From: Sporomusaceae bacterium
GTDB lineage: Bacteria > Bacillota > Negativicutes > UBA1444
DNA length: 33,893 nt
Assembly (NCBI GenBank): GCA_018434355.1
Contig: JAHDPL010000009.1
Coordinates: 1 to 33,893 of the forward strand
Reading direction: 5' to 3'
Each line of letters opens with the position of its first letter. Within the stretch, counting starts at the first letter, position 1. Shown here piece by piece: positions 21,041 through 29,503 of the stretch. Below the pieces are notes generated by a model that did no database searches, was not told the origin of the DNA, and worked only from the letters and a program-made list of their open reading frames with translations. The translations under genes and the position numbers were made by a program.

Positions 21041-24000
21041 TGCCCAATGTGATCAGCGCCGCATTGCTCGCCGCGCAGGAGAGCACCAGCCGCTACCCGC
21101 TGGTGGAGATCAAGGCGGGACAATTCGCCGCCGACCTGCCGCTTGCCGGGCAGCGGCTGAACGCCGAAACACTCGACCAGACCGGCGCGGCAAGCCTTCT
21201 TCATTCCAGCGGCCGCCTGATCGCCGTCTATACCCAGGATGAAGCGTCGGACCCCATCACCTACCCGGCGCGGTCGGTCAAGCTGGCATATACCGACCCC
21301 GACCGGGTGGAGTTTCACTACGCGAATTTGTTTCAAGCCAGCGGAAATGGTACGTTCTATGACCTGTCGCTGGCGGAGATGGCCGACGGCCGGCTGGCTT
21401 TGGCCTATGTGTTCAAAGACGGCAGTGCCTATAGTCTAAAGATCGCCGTCTTTGCCCATGACGGGTCCGGCCTCCTCCAATACAGCATCCTGTCCGGCCA
21501 GACGCTGCCGATCCATTCGCCGTCGATTTGCCGGACCGGCTCGGGCTACTTGCTGGCCGGCATCCAGGAGATCGCCATCTCGGCGTCGCGAAGCGGGGTG
21601 TATACCGGCGCGGCGGACGGCGTCGTGACGCTGGAGGTGACGGCGGACGGCACGCAAAAGACCGCGAAGTTCCACTGGCGCAAGGACGAGGGTAGCTGGT
21701 CCGGCGAGATGACAATGACGGGAACGGCGCAAGCGATCACCGAGGGAACGAGCGTCACCTTCGCCGCCAGCGCCTACTGGACGGGGCAAAAGTTCTGGGT
21801 TTCGGTGACGGCCGCGAAGTATGCCACCGGCACGATCACCGTCGAAGGGATGCCGCAAGACGGCGATACCGTGGTGGTGGGCGACAAGACATATACCTGG
21901 CGCGCGGCGCTGTCCACGCCGGCCGTGGTGAATGAGGTCAAGATCGATCCGCTGGGCCGCGAGATCTGCGCCGAGAACCTGCGCTGCGCGATCACGGCGG
22001 GAACCTATGAGGGAAGCGGCGCGGGGGTGCGCTATGGAACCGGAACTACCGCCAATACCAAGGCGAGTTCGGCCAGAAATGACCGAACGCTCACCCTGAC
22101 CGCGCTTACGGCGGGTACAGCGGGAAATCTCCTGACCCTGACGGTCGACGGAACGCGGCTTCGAAAGACCGCCTTCAGCGGCGGCGCGGCCTCCGCGCTG
22201 GGAACGCTGCAGTGGACGCCGGGGAGCAAGCTGTACCGGACGACGGCGACCGAACCGGCCGGTCCGTGGAGCGCTCCGTCGGAGATGGCCATTGCCGGGG
22301 TTTTGGGCAGCCGTAAAAAACTCGACACCTGTTTGCTCCGGCAGTCGGATGGGAGTCTCTGGCTGTTCTTCACCTACATGAACTCCGGCGACATCGACGC
22401 GACTGCGGTCTACAACCTCTACTACAGCCGCAGCACCGACGACGGGACGACCTGGAGCGCGGCGGCCGGGTTGACCAGTTTTGCCGCGCCCTCGGAAATC
22501 TCCCGGCGGCCGGCGGCGGTCCAGAAGCTGGCGACGGAGATCGTGCTGGCCTACGATTCGGTGCGGACCTCGCTCACCATGGACAAGTCCAGCCCCTACT
22601 GGACGGACGAGGGTACCCAGGCCGTCAAGTGCCTGCATTTCAATCCCGCCACGCGCAAGCTGTACGCGGTCTATGGCAACACCTCCACCGGCACGAAGAC
22701 CGTTTATGGCATCGTGCGGATCGACGCGGACACCTGGGCGATCGACCGGTTCTGGAACGGAAACACGGTGCCGGCGGTGCCGAGGTTTTTCCGCGAGAAC
22801 CATGTGTTCTACTGTCACGGCGACGGGCCGGTGCTGGCCATGCTGGCGATGGACGCGCAGATTCTCATTCTGGACGATGCCGCGAACAGCCTGCGGGTCC
22901 TGTCGCTGGAAGACAACAGCACCTACGGCCTTGCGCAGAATGTAACGGGCGTGCCTTGGAGCAGCTCGTCCCACTGGGAGTATCTGGTCGGGGTGCAGGT
23001 GGACGCGGAAACGAGCACGATCTATTTTGGCTTCATGAAATCCGGCAACAACTCCGTGGCCCAGATCCTCACCCTGGACTATACGCAGGCGGCTCCGGCC
23101 TGTTCGGTGTTCGCCTCGTTCACCACCAACATTTTTGATCCGGCCCTCCCGGAAATGATCGACACCATGGCGGACAGCCTGGTCCTGGACAAGGAAAACG
23201 GCTTCCTGATCTACTGCACCAAGGGCAGTCCCGACGGGATCGTTCTTGCCGGCAGCATCCGGATCTTCCTGCTGAACGGCGGCGGTCTCTACCGCCACTA
23301 TTACCACCAGGACAGCATGGCTGCGTTTCCGTATTACGGCGCGGGCCAGCCGGTGATTGCCGGCGGCAAACTGTACGCCGCGCAGTGGATTTACACGACA
23401 GATTTCGGACAGGGGAACTATTGGGGGATCGTGGCGGTAGATCTCTCCACCGGGGCGGTAAAGTGGCACCTGCCTTCCTCCATCATCGCCGGCGGGCCGC
23501 AGGATGCCCTGATGCGAAACCTGACCATAGCGGAAAACGGGACCATCGCTGCCTCCTGCAAGGCCGGTGTCGCTTTATTGGCCACGGAAAACGAAACCTG
23601 GAGCCTGGTCAGCAACGAGACTACGCCGGGCGTATTCCCGAGCGGCATCGACGAGTTCGCAGGGTCCTGGCTGGCCTATGATGCCGCGTCCCAATTACTG
23701 TTTTTGGGAGTTTTCGTTCGAACCAACGCCTTCACCGGCGTGGTCGCGTTTCCGGCAAGCGGAAAAATCGAGCAAACGCAGTACTTCACCGCGCTATACT
23801 CCGGCGGGACGTGGAATTTTAGCGCACCGGCGCCGCTGGTGCGAGGCAGCCGCGACTCGGCGGCCGCCCTGGCGGTGGATCCGGGTACCGGCGGATTGTA
23901 CGCGTTTTGGACGCGCTGGAATTCCGGCGAAGGCCAGCAGCTGGTTTGGGACAAGGAAGCCGGTATGCTAGATTTGTCGGCGGGTCTGGTGCGCGGTCAG

Positions 24001-25443
24001 GCGATCGAGCAGACGCGCGGCATTGACGGCGCGCCCGGCAAGCTGACATTCACCCTTGACAAGGGCCACCTCTACGATCCGCACAACCAGGCGTCCTTGC
24101 TGTCCCGCTATCTGAAAAAGGGAAAGAAGATCACCTTGCGCTGGGGAGAGAAAATCGCCGGCGTCGACTTTTGGCAGGAAGGGGCCAGCGTGTACGTGCT
24201 GACCGGCGTAAGGCTGTCTTACCAGAGGGGAACTTATCCGGTCCTCACGGTGGAATGCGAGGACCGGCGGACGCTGTGGGAGAATCTCGGCATCGTCGCC
24301 AGCCGTTACTATAGCGGCGTAACCCCGGACGCGGCGCTCGGCGATCTGCTGCAAAGCTATGCCGGCGTAGCCCAGACGGAACTGGACCTCAGCGCCCTGA
24401 GCGGCGAGGACGCGCTATATTACCAGTGGCTCGACACGACGGTCAAGGCGGCGGTGGAGAGCATCACCAACCGCTACGGCTGCTATCTGGACGTTTCGCT
24501 GGCTGACGACACCATCCGGGCGCGGCGGATTTCTTCCGGTAACAGCATCGACCACATCTACGCTTCCGCGACGAACCTGATGGAGTTTTCGCCGGACGAC
24601 AGCTACAGCAACCTGACGAACCGGGTCACTGTCGCCGGGGAGGGGCGAAATCCGGTCGATGTGGAAACGCCTGAGGAAAGCGTGGGCGGCGAATCCGGAA
24701 CATTGGGCTTTTTCCAGCACAAGCAGGTCCACCGCATCTACTACAGCGACGACCACCAGAAACGGGCGGCGCGGCCCAGAATGGAAATTACGCAAAATGT
24801 CTCGTCCATCGGCTTCAAGATGGGCGGCCGGATGCGGCAGTGGATCTCGGCGGTCGACCCGGCAGGACACTGGGTGGAGGTGACGTCGGAGGGACCCGAT
24901 CTATTGCCGGTGCTTGCTGCGGCGCTGGCTCTGTTTGTCGCCGGCAAAAGCCAGCCGCCTGCCGTGGGGCCGATCAGCGAGCCGGCGGAATCCAAGCGGG
25001 GAAGCTGGATGAAGGACGCCGGCCTGTATATCGCCCTGCAATGCCTGGCGGCGGTCGGCAATTACGCCTTTACCATTTACGCCTGCCCGATCGGGCAAGT
25101 CTACCAGACCTTCGAGGCTTCCGCCGACGATACCGATCTGCAGAGCGATTTGCGGGGGACTGTGATCGAAACCCGCATCGACGATCCGCTGGTGTATGAT
25201 GCCAGCCAGGCGAGGCAAGTGGCGGATCGGGAGCTATGGATCCTGCGGGCGCAGCGCCGCCGCGTGAAATTCACCAAAACCGCCCATCTGCAAGATGACG
25301 CCGGGGATACTCTGCAGCTGCCCCACCCGTATACCGGCGCGCCGATGAAACTGTTCGTCACTAACCTGACCCGGACCATGACCATTCCCGCCGGCGGCGG
25401 CAGCGGAGCTTACACGGACAGTATCGAGGGGTGGGTGCTATGA
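21040..25443 (+). CDS. Large tail-tip/host-specificity protein with propeller-like region and inserted domain
   Basis: This 1467-aa protein is the largest gene here. The N-terminal about 970 residues look like a beta-propeller or sialidase-like array: repeated short strands, dataset-like phrases (LAEMADGRLALAYVF, LLRQSDGSLWLFFTYM) and one clear Asp-box, STDDGTTW at residues 465-472. Residues about 185-385 interrupt this array with an Ig-like/TVxGxPxDGDTVVVGDKTYTW domain. The C-terminal 490 residues (KLTFTLDKGHLYDP, LSYQRGTYPVLTVECEDRRTLWENLGIVASRYY, AVESITNRYGCYLDVSL) look like the tail-hub part that anchors to the tail. It probably binds cell-surface glycans. Glycosidase activity is not shown; only one Asp-box and no obvious catalytic set is visible. 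Confidence 0.75.
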   Translation: MPNVISAALLAAQESTSRYPLVEIKAGQFAADLPLAGQRLNAETLDQTGAASLLHSSGRLIAVYTQDEASDPITYPARSVKLAYTDPDRVEFHYANLFQASGNGTFYDLSLAEMADGRLALAYVFKDGSAYSLKIAVFAHDGSGLLQYSILSGQTLPIHSPSICRTGSGYLLAGIQEIAISASRSGVYTGAADGVVTLEVTADGTQKTAKFHWRKDEGSWSGEMTMTGTAQAITEGTSVTFAASAYWTGQKFWVSVTAAKYATGTITVEGMPQDGDTVVVGDKTYTWRAALSTPAVVNEVKIDPLGREICAENLRCAITAGTYEGSGAGVRYGTGTTANTKASSARNDRTLTLTALTAGTAGNLLTLTVDGTRLRKTAFSGGAASALGTLQWTPGSKLYRTTATEPAGPWSAPSEMAIAGVLGSRKKLDTCLLRQSDGSLWLFFTYMNSGDIDATAVYNLYYSRSTDDGTTWSAAAGLTSFAAPSEISRRPAAVQKLATEIVLAYDSVRTSLTMDKSSPYWTDEGTQAVKCLHFNPATRKLYAVYGNTSTGTKTVYGIVRIDADTWAIDRFWNGNTVPAVPRFFRENHVFYCHGDGPVLAMLAMDAQILILDDAANSLRVLSLEDNSTYGLAQNVTGVPWSSSSHWEYLVGVQVDAETSTIYFGFMKSGNNSVAQILTLDYTQAAPACSVFASFTTNIFDPALPEMIDTMADSLVLDKENGFLIYCTKGSPDGIVLAGSIRIFLLNGGGLYRHYYHQDSMAAFPYYGAGQPVIAGGKLYAAQWIYTTDFGQGNYWGIVAVDLSTGAVKWHLPSSIIAGGPQDALMRNLTIAENGTIAASCKAGVALLATENETWSLVSNETTPGVFPSGIDEFAGSWLAYDAASQLLFLGVFVRTNAFTGVVAFPASGKIEQTQYFTALYSGGTWNFSAPAPLVRGSRDSAAALAVDPGTGGLYAFWTRWNSGEGQQLVWDKEAGMLDLSAGLVRGQAIEQTRGIDGAPGKLTFTLDKGHLYDPHNQASLLSRYLKKGKKITLRWGEKIAGVDFWQEGASVYVLTGVRLSYQRGTYPVLTVECEDRRTLWENLGIVASRYYSGVTPDAALGDLLQSYAGVAQTELDLSALSGEDALYYQWLDTTVKAAVESITNRYGCYLDVSLADDTIRARRISSGNSIDHIYASATNLMEFSPDDSYSNLTNRVTVAGEGRNPVDVETPEESVGGESGTLGFFQHKQVHRIYYSDDHQKRAARPRMEITQNVSSIGFKMGGRMRQWISAVDPAGHWVEVTSEGPDLLPVLAAALALFVAGKSQPPAVGPISEPAESKRGSWMKDAGLYIALQCLAAVGNYAFTIYACPIGQVYQTFEASADDTDLQSDLRGTVIETRIDDPLVYDASQARQVADRELWILRAQRRRVKFTKTAHLQDDAGDTLQLPHPYTGAPMKLFVTNLTRTMTIPAGGGSGAYTDSIEGWVL

Positions 25444-26450
25444 GAACCTACGGAAAACGCTTGCTGCGCGGCGCGGCGGACAAGGCGGTGAAACAGGCGT
25501 CCGAAAGCCGGGACGCGGTGCTGTGGGACATCTTACTGAACGAGCGGGTCTGCCGCTGCAAGATCCAGGGATCCAGTGAATTTGTCATCGCCCGCTTTCC
25601 GCAGAACTGGGCGAGTGTGCCGGAATGGGCCAAGCCGGGGCAGGCGGTGCGGATCGCCCATCGCGGCGGTGTGCGGGGTTACATCGAGGTGGTCGGGTTC
25701 GGCCGGGCCATCCCTACGCCGGTCAGCGGCAGCGCCACGCCGGATCCAGCTGCGCCGGCCGATACCATTCTGGCGGGCTTCGTGTTGAAGGCCATTCCCC
25801 AGACTCCCGGCATGAGCGTGTATGTCACGACCGGCTGGGTCCGGTTCGGCGGTATGGAGGTTGCGGTCCCGGCAATCGCAATGGCGGCCGGCAGCTTGTT
25901 CAAAATGAACATGGGCATGGCCATGGGCGACGTGGCCGGGGTGTTCACCGTTTCAGCGCCGAGCGCGGGGCAGTTCCGCTACGACCTGTTCAGTCTCTCC
26001 TCAACGATGGTCCTCACCAAGACCGCCGGCGCGGCGTTCACCACCGTCGAAAGCAAACCGGTCCTGCCCAGCGGCCATTTGGCGATCGGCTACCTGCTGG
26101 TGCGCGGCGGACAGACGGTCATTACTGCAGCCGATATCTCCCAGGTCTGGTCCGCGCCGGCGCCATCCTCGATTGCCATAGTCGCCACCGACAACGGGAC
26201 TGCCTGGACCATCGCCGCCAGCGTGAAGGATCAGTACGGCAACGCCATCATCACGTTTTCGGGCTGGAACCTGTCGGCCGCCATTACCAGCGGCGACGGC
26301 GCCCTCACGCCGGCCAGCGGCAATACCGGCAGCGGCAGCGCTTTCACATTCACCTATACCGAAGGCACGGCCGGAACGTTAGTCATCATCGAGATCACAC
26401 TGGCTCAGGGCGAGCACTATGCCGTCGGACAGGCGCTATTGCAGCTATAG
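25440..26450 (+). CDS. Tail/baseplate protein with C-terminal Ig-like domain
   Basis: This 336-aa protein is coupled to the tail-tip gene by ATGA. The first 85 residues (AVLWDILLNERVCRCKIQGSSEFVIARFPQNW, GQAVRIAHRGGVRGYIEVVGFG) look like a small OB- or barrel-like domain. The middle is rich in Gly, Val and Thr strands. From about residue 245 (SSIAIVATDNGTAWTIAASVKDQYGNAIITFSGWNLSAAITSGDG) it resembles a bacterial Ig-like/invasin domain. Such domains help phages stick to cell surfaces. The exact role is unknown. Confidence 0.6.
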   Translation: MRTYGKRLLRGAADKAVKQASESRDAVLWDILLNERVCRCKIQGSSEFVIARFPQNWASVPEWAKPGQAVRIAHRGGVRGYIEVVGFGRAIPTPVSGSATPDPAAPADTILAGFVLKAIPQTPGMSVYVTTGWVRFGGMEVAVPAIAMAAGSLFKMNMGMAMGDVAGVFTVSAPSAGQFRYDLFSLSSTMVLTKTAGAAFTTVESKPVLPSGHLAIGYLLVRGGQTVITAADISQVWSAPAPSSIAIVATDNGTAWTIAASVKDQYGNAIITFSGWNLSAAITSGDGALTPASGNTGSGSAFTFTYTEGTAGTLVIIEITLAQGEHYAVGQALLQL

Positions 26451-26462
26451 GGAGGAGATGAA

Positions 26463-27101
26463 ATGGGAGCCAATTTTCATATGGCCTATGCGGATGGAAC
26501 GACAATCTTTGCGGCATCGTCGATGGAGGTGCCGCTTTCGGATTTGGACCGGGCAATTTCCTATGCCAAGAATGTCATTGCCCACTCCGATGGAGTCATC
26601 AATTATTCGTCGGCCAGCGGAGCGCTTGCCTGGAGCGGCGCGCTGCGGATCCTGTTTGTCCGCGCTGACGGTCAGCTGATCCAAAACACCGTAGCGGCGG
26701 GCGGCGTTATGCTCAGCGACAACCAGATGGCTTATGTGGACTTGTCCGAAACCAACGACGCATCGGTTACGGTGTATACGGCTGGATTAACGACCGCTGC
26801 GGCCAGCCCGACGAAGGCCTATAACCGGTTGGTGCTGGGGTATAGGAACAGCGCCAGCGACGCCTTTTATCCCGTTGGGATAAGGATACCGGTCAACCCG
26901 GCCGTCGTCGGTTTTTTCGGCGCGGCGCCGGTTGCGAAAACCACGGTCACTTTGGGGAACACGGACAATGAAATCGGCGGGCTTTCCATCGGCGCGGCCT
27001 ATTCGCAGGCGGAGGTGCAGGCGCTGCGGGACAAATGCGAGGAACTGGCCGATGACGTGCGGGCGCTGAAAGCGGCGCTTGCCGGCTACGGACTGGTGTA
27101 G
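26463..27101 (+). CDS. Probable tail fibre-associated protein
   Basis: This 212-aa protein of mostly beta-type composition (ADGTTIFAASSMEVPLSDLDRAISYAKNVI, ILFVRADGQLIQNTVAAGGVML, AYNRLVLGYRNSASDAFYPVGIRI) ends in a short coiled-coil (EVQALRDKCEELADDVRALKAAL) that could trimerise. It is the last tail gene before the holin, the normal place for fibre or receptor-binding parts. A GGAGGAG ribosome-binding site precedes the ATG. I do not recognise a defined family. Confidence 0.55.
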   Translation: MGANFHMAYADGTTIFAASSMEVPLSDLDRAISYAKNVIAHSDGVINYSSASGALAWSGALRILFVRADGQLIQNTVAAGGVMLSDNQMAYVDLSETNDASVTVYTAGLTTAAASPTKAYNRLVLGYRNSASDAFYPVGIRIPVNPAVVGFFGAAPVAKTTVTLGNTDNEIGGLSIGAAYSQAEVQALRDKCEELADDVRALKAALAGYGLV

Positions 27102-27118
27102 AAGGGAGGACAAGGAAA

Positions 27119-27550
27119 GTGATCGAGTACACGCAAATCGAGCTGCGCATCATGGCGATATTCTCCGCCGTCGGTGCGGCTTTTTCCTTTCTGGTGGGCG
27201 GCGTCGACAAACTGATCTCCGCGCTGCTGGTGTTCGTGGCGTTGGACTATGTGACCGGCCTCCTCGCCGCCTGGAAGACTTCGACGCTGGACAGCAAAAA
27301 GGGGTTTGAAGGAATCAAGCGCAAGGTGGTCATGCTGCTGATCGTGATCATGGCCCACTGGATCGACGCCTGCCTGTTCGGGGTCAGCACCTTCCGCTCC
27401 ATGGTGATCTTTGCGTATCTGGGCAACGAGGGGCTCAGCATTCTGGAGAACCTGGACCGCATGGGCTATGGCGAGTACATTCCTTCCTTCATCCGCGACA
27501 AGCTGGCGCAGCTTCGCGCCGAAAAGGCGGCATTGCGAAACGGTCAATGA
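27119..27550 (+). CDS. Holin, toxin-secretion/phage-lysis family (TcdE/Cp-1-like)
   Basis: This 143-aa holin has an N-terminal amphipathic helix, hydrophobic segments around residues 8-28, 31-51, 70-90 and 93-108, and the family hallmark ALDYVTGLLAAW followed by SKKGFEGIKRKV. It would open the inner membrane at the end of infection to release the amidase encoded next. The GTG start at 27119 follows GGGAGGA. It opens the lysis cassette. Confidence 0.92.
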   Translation: MIEYTQIELRIMAIFSAVGAAFSFLVGGVDKLISALLVFVALDYVTGLLAAWKTSTLDSKKGFEGIKRKVVMLLIVIMAHWIDACLFGVSTFRSMVIFAYLGNEGLSILENLDRMGYGEYIPSFIRDKLAQLRAEKAALRNGQ

Positions 27551-27640
27551 GTGGGAGGACACCAAGATTTATTCTGCCAAATGTTTTATGTTTCTAAACA
27601 AAATGGCGGAAAAATTATGCGGAAAGAAGGAGGGAACTCT

Positions 27641-28231
27641 GTGAAAATTGTCATTGATCCCGGCCACGCGGGCCGAAACGTGGATCCGGGGGCGGTGAAC
27701 CCGGGGACCGGCTTGCAGGAAGCCGATGTTGCGCTGGCGGTGTCGCGATTCCTGGAGGCCGAACTGACGCGGGCGGGCCACGAGGTGAAACTCACCCGCA
27801 TGGAGTGGGAGCAGCCGGAAACGGATGATCTGGCATACCGGACCTTGCTTGCGAACGACTGGGGGGCCGATCTTTTTGTTTCCCTCCATTGCAACAGCGC
27901 GGCAAGCCCGAGTGCGAAAGGCTATGAGGTTTGGACGTCGCCGGGGGATACGGAGGGCGACATTTTGGCAACCTGTATCTATGCGCAAATCGCCATGGAT
28001 TTTCCGGATAGGGCGGGAAGGGCTGACTATTCGGACGGCGACCCGGACAAGGAATCGCGATTTTATGTGCTGGTTCACACCGAGGCTCCGGCCTGCCTGG
28101 TGGAAATGGCGTTCATTTCGAACGATGAGGAAGCGGCCTTGCTGGCTGACGCCCGGTGGCAGAGCCGGCAGGCGGGAGCGATCGCCCGGGGAATCGCGGA
28201 GTATGCCAATTTAAAAGGAGGGAAGCAATGA
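27641..28231 (+). CDS. N-acetylmuramoyl-L-alanine amidase (Amidase_3 endolysin)
   Basis: This 196-aa zinc amidase cleaves the bond between muramic acid and the peptide stem. Zinc ligands and the catalytic acid are visible: IDPGHAG (first His), GLQEADV (Glu), SLHCNS (second His) and LVEMAFISN (catalytic Glu). It consists of the catalytic domain only, without a cell-wall-binding domain or signal peptide, so release depends on the holin. The GTG at 27641 is preferred because GAAGGAGGG lies 6-7 nt upstream; the longer frame would begin in AT-rich spacer. Its stop TGA (28229-28231) overlaps the first of two overlapping genes downstream. Confidence 0.93.
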   Translation: MKIVIDPGHAGRNVDPGAVNPGTGLQEADVALAVSRFLEAELTRAGHEVKLTRMEWEQPETDDLAYRTLLANDWGADLFVSLHCNSAASPSAKGYEVWTSPGDTEGDILATCIYAQIAMDFPDRAGRADYSDGDPDKESRFYVLVHTEAPACLVEMAFISNDEEAALLADARWQSRQAGAIARGIAEYANLKGGKQ

Positions 28232-28602
28232 ATGCGAAAAGCGGTATCTTGCTTGCTATTGCTGCTGTTTTGCTTGTTGCCGTCGGTATCTTCGGCTTCC
28301 GCTTATTCCGTGACGGAAGCCCAGCTGACCGAACTGGAGAGCATCTTCAACGAATTGAGGACGGTCAACGAGACCTTGCTGTTAGAGTCGAATCAATCCG
28401 CCAGGGACTTGATCGAAGCGCGCGAACAGTTGAAGCGATTGCGGGACGAGTTGACGAAGTTGAAAGAACAGTTGCAGGGGCTCAAAGCCGAATCGAGTCA
28501 GGCGCAGTCCGCCTTGGCGAAAGCCAACGAAGAATTGAGAATGGCCAGCGAATCCTACAAGAAATCCGCCAGCGAGGCCAAGCAAAAGATAAAAAGCCTT
28601 GA
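28228..28602 (+). CDS. Membrane-anchored coiled-coil protein, candidate i-spanin-like (Rz-like); overlaps next gene
   Basis: This 124-aa product has one N-terminal transmembrane segment (GILLAIAAVLLVAVGIFGF, about residues 6-24) followed by a long charged heptad-repeat helix (RIEDGQRDL to RRIENGQRIL). This is a type II membrane layout like Rz inner-membrane spanins. The ATG overlaps the amidase stop. AGGAGGG at 28216-28222 serves this start (5 nt) and also the second ATG at 28232 (9 nt), which opens another frame over the same DNA. Codons here end in T or A more often than in the main phage genes, so a shadow frame must be considered. It is the better spanin candidate of the two. Confidence 0.6.
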   Translation: MNAKSGILLAIAAVLLVAVGIFGFRLFRDGSPADRTGEHLQRIEDGQRDLAVRVESIRQGLDRSARTVEAIAGRVDEVERTVAGAQSRIESGAVRLGESQRRIENGQRILQEIRQRGQAKDKKP

Positions 28603-28657
28603 GTGGCAGCGAAATGTGCTGGTCGTAATCGCCGGCTTTTTGGCGGTGCGGAGATAG
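28232..28657 (+). CDS. Secreted coiled-coil protein with C-terminal hydrophobic end; overlaps previous gene
   Basis: This 141-aa product is in the +1 frame relative to the gene at 28228, sharing 371 nt. It has a clear signal peptide (residues 1-24, ending SSASA before Y25), a long heptad helix (EAQLTELESIFNEL through KSLEW) and a short hydrophobic end (VLVVIAGFLAV, residues 129-139). No good lipobox is seen; C14 is preceded by LLF. Signal plus helix plus C-terminal hydrophobic segment recalls o-spanin or unimolecular-spanin layouts. Codon endings match the main phage genes, so this is probably the ancestral frame. The two proteins may form an envelope-spanning lysis complex. Confidence 0.7.
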   Translation: MRKAVSCLLLLLFCLLPSVSSASAYSVTEAQLTELESIFNELRTVNETLLLESNQSARDLIEAREQLKRLRDELTKLKEQLQGLKAESSQAQSALAKANEELRMASESYKKSASEAKQKIKSLEWQRNVLVVIAGFLAVRR

Positions 28658-28745
28658 ATAGCAACAAGTATCGTTAAACGGAATGTCCAAGATCAAGGGG
28701 GTTAGTGAGTGAAGAAATTTTTACAATTGTGTTAAAAAAAGGAGT

Positions 28746-28772
28746 TGCTTACTTTTTGGAGAAAGTAAAGCA
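28746..28772. other. Hairpin at the junction between the lysis cassette and the AT-rich island
   Basis: TGCTTACTTT (28746-28755) pairs with AAAGT-AAAGCA (28762-28772) with one bulged base and a 6-nt loop (TTGGAG). There is no T-run afterwards. The surrounding gap 28658-28802 holds no gene; I see only weak promoter-like words, none worth asserting. Confidence 0.35.
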
Positions 28773-28802
28773 TTGATTCTTAATGTAGGGGGGAGCAAAA
28801 AT

Positions 28803-29468
28803 ATGGCAGCAATACTTGAAAATGATTATCCCATGGAAGCAAATATTTTTGCTAAAATATGCGGGGGTACTTATGCAGAAGCACTGCCAGAATATTTGAA
28901 TAGAATTTATACTGTGACTGAAACAAAGTGGGAAGAAAATGTGTTGCGCATGGAAAAGAACAAGAGTGAAATAAAATACCTTATGATTGGCGAGGCGGCA
29001 CCAGAAACGATCAGTGGTGCAGTAAGCTATTTTTATAATAATTGTTATGGGAATTGGTGCAAGGCTATTGTTGACGGGATAATTCCATGGTATCAAGTAC
29101 CAACCAATATCGAAGAAAAATTAACTGAATTGGCAAAGAGGGATTTTTTGTTGGTAGATACAATGCCTTTTGCATTAAACTATAGTGCGAACAATCGACG
29201 AAGTAAAAAAGCATATAAAGAACTGGTTGGAATGTGCGCAAACAGTTATTTCCGTAAAAAACTGTTCGATTCAAGATTGAAATGGGCTGACGAAGTTAAA
29301 GTGGCGTTTGGCGTAAAAAAGAATGCCCTTGCGATGATGGAAGCTTTTCCAGATGGATTATGTTTGCCAAATGGGCAAATTGTGACTCTTAGCCTTGACC
29401 TTGTAGCTACGACTGAAGCGAATTATCCGCATGCGAACAGAGTTAAAAGCGTATTTGGTTTGAACTAA
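28803..29468 (+). CDS. Unknown protein, possibly uracil-DNA-glycosylase-like, in an AT-rich accessory island
   Basis: This 221-aa protein has the motif YLMIGEAAP (G63-P67) followed by YFYNNCYGNW, then FLLVDTMPF (D119) with a downstream NRRSKKAY, and PHANRVKSVF (H210-R213) near the end. This order, a GEAP-like loop, an LVD strand and a C-terminal H-x-x-R, resembles divergent uracil-DNA-glycosylase superfamily proteins. The match is from memory and not secure. AT-rich codons differ sharply from the GC-rich phage genes before it. The ATG at 28803 follows GGGGGGAG. A nuclease gene starts 35 nt later on the same strand, suggesting a two-gene operon. Confidence 0.6.
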   Translation: MAAILENDYPMEANIFAKICGGTYAEALPEYLNRIYTVTETKWEENVLRMEKNKSEIKYLMIGEAAPETISGAVSYFYNNCYGNWCKAIVDGIIPWYQVPTNIEEKLTELAKRDFLLVDTMPFALNYSANNRRSKKAYKELVGMCANSYFRKKLFDSRLKWADEVKVAFGVKKNALAMMEAFPDGLCLPNGQIVTLSLDLVATTEANYPHANRVKSVFGLN

Positions 29469-29503
29469 GGGTTAAGGTATTTAATGTAAAAGGTGGATAG
29501 AAG

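Noticed and set aside
21436-23469. A 677-residue minus-strand open frame opposite the tail-tip gene
   Set aside because: Same shadow effect; the product is Arg/Gly/Pro-rich without domain features, inside a well-supported + strand gene.
25625-26461. A 278-residue alternate-frame ORF over the tail protein at 25440
   Set aside because: The product is an Arg/His/Gly-rich low-complexity shadow; the frame at 25440 has coupled start and domain-like strands.
27551-27640. N-terminal extension of the amidase by 30 residues
   Set aside because: The added part is not amidase-like and would place an ideal ribosome-binding site (GAAGGAGGG) inside the gene.
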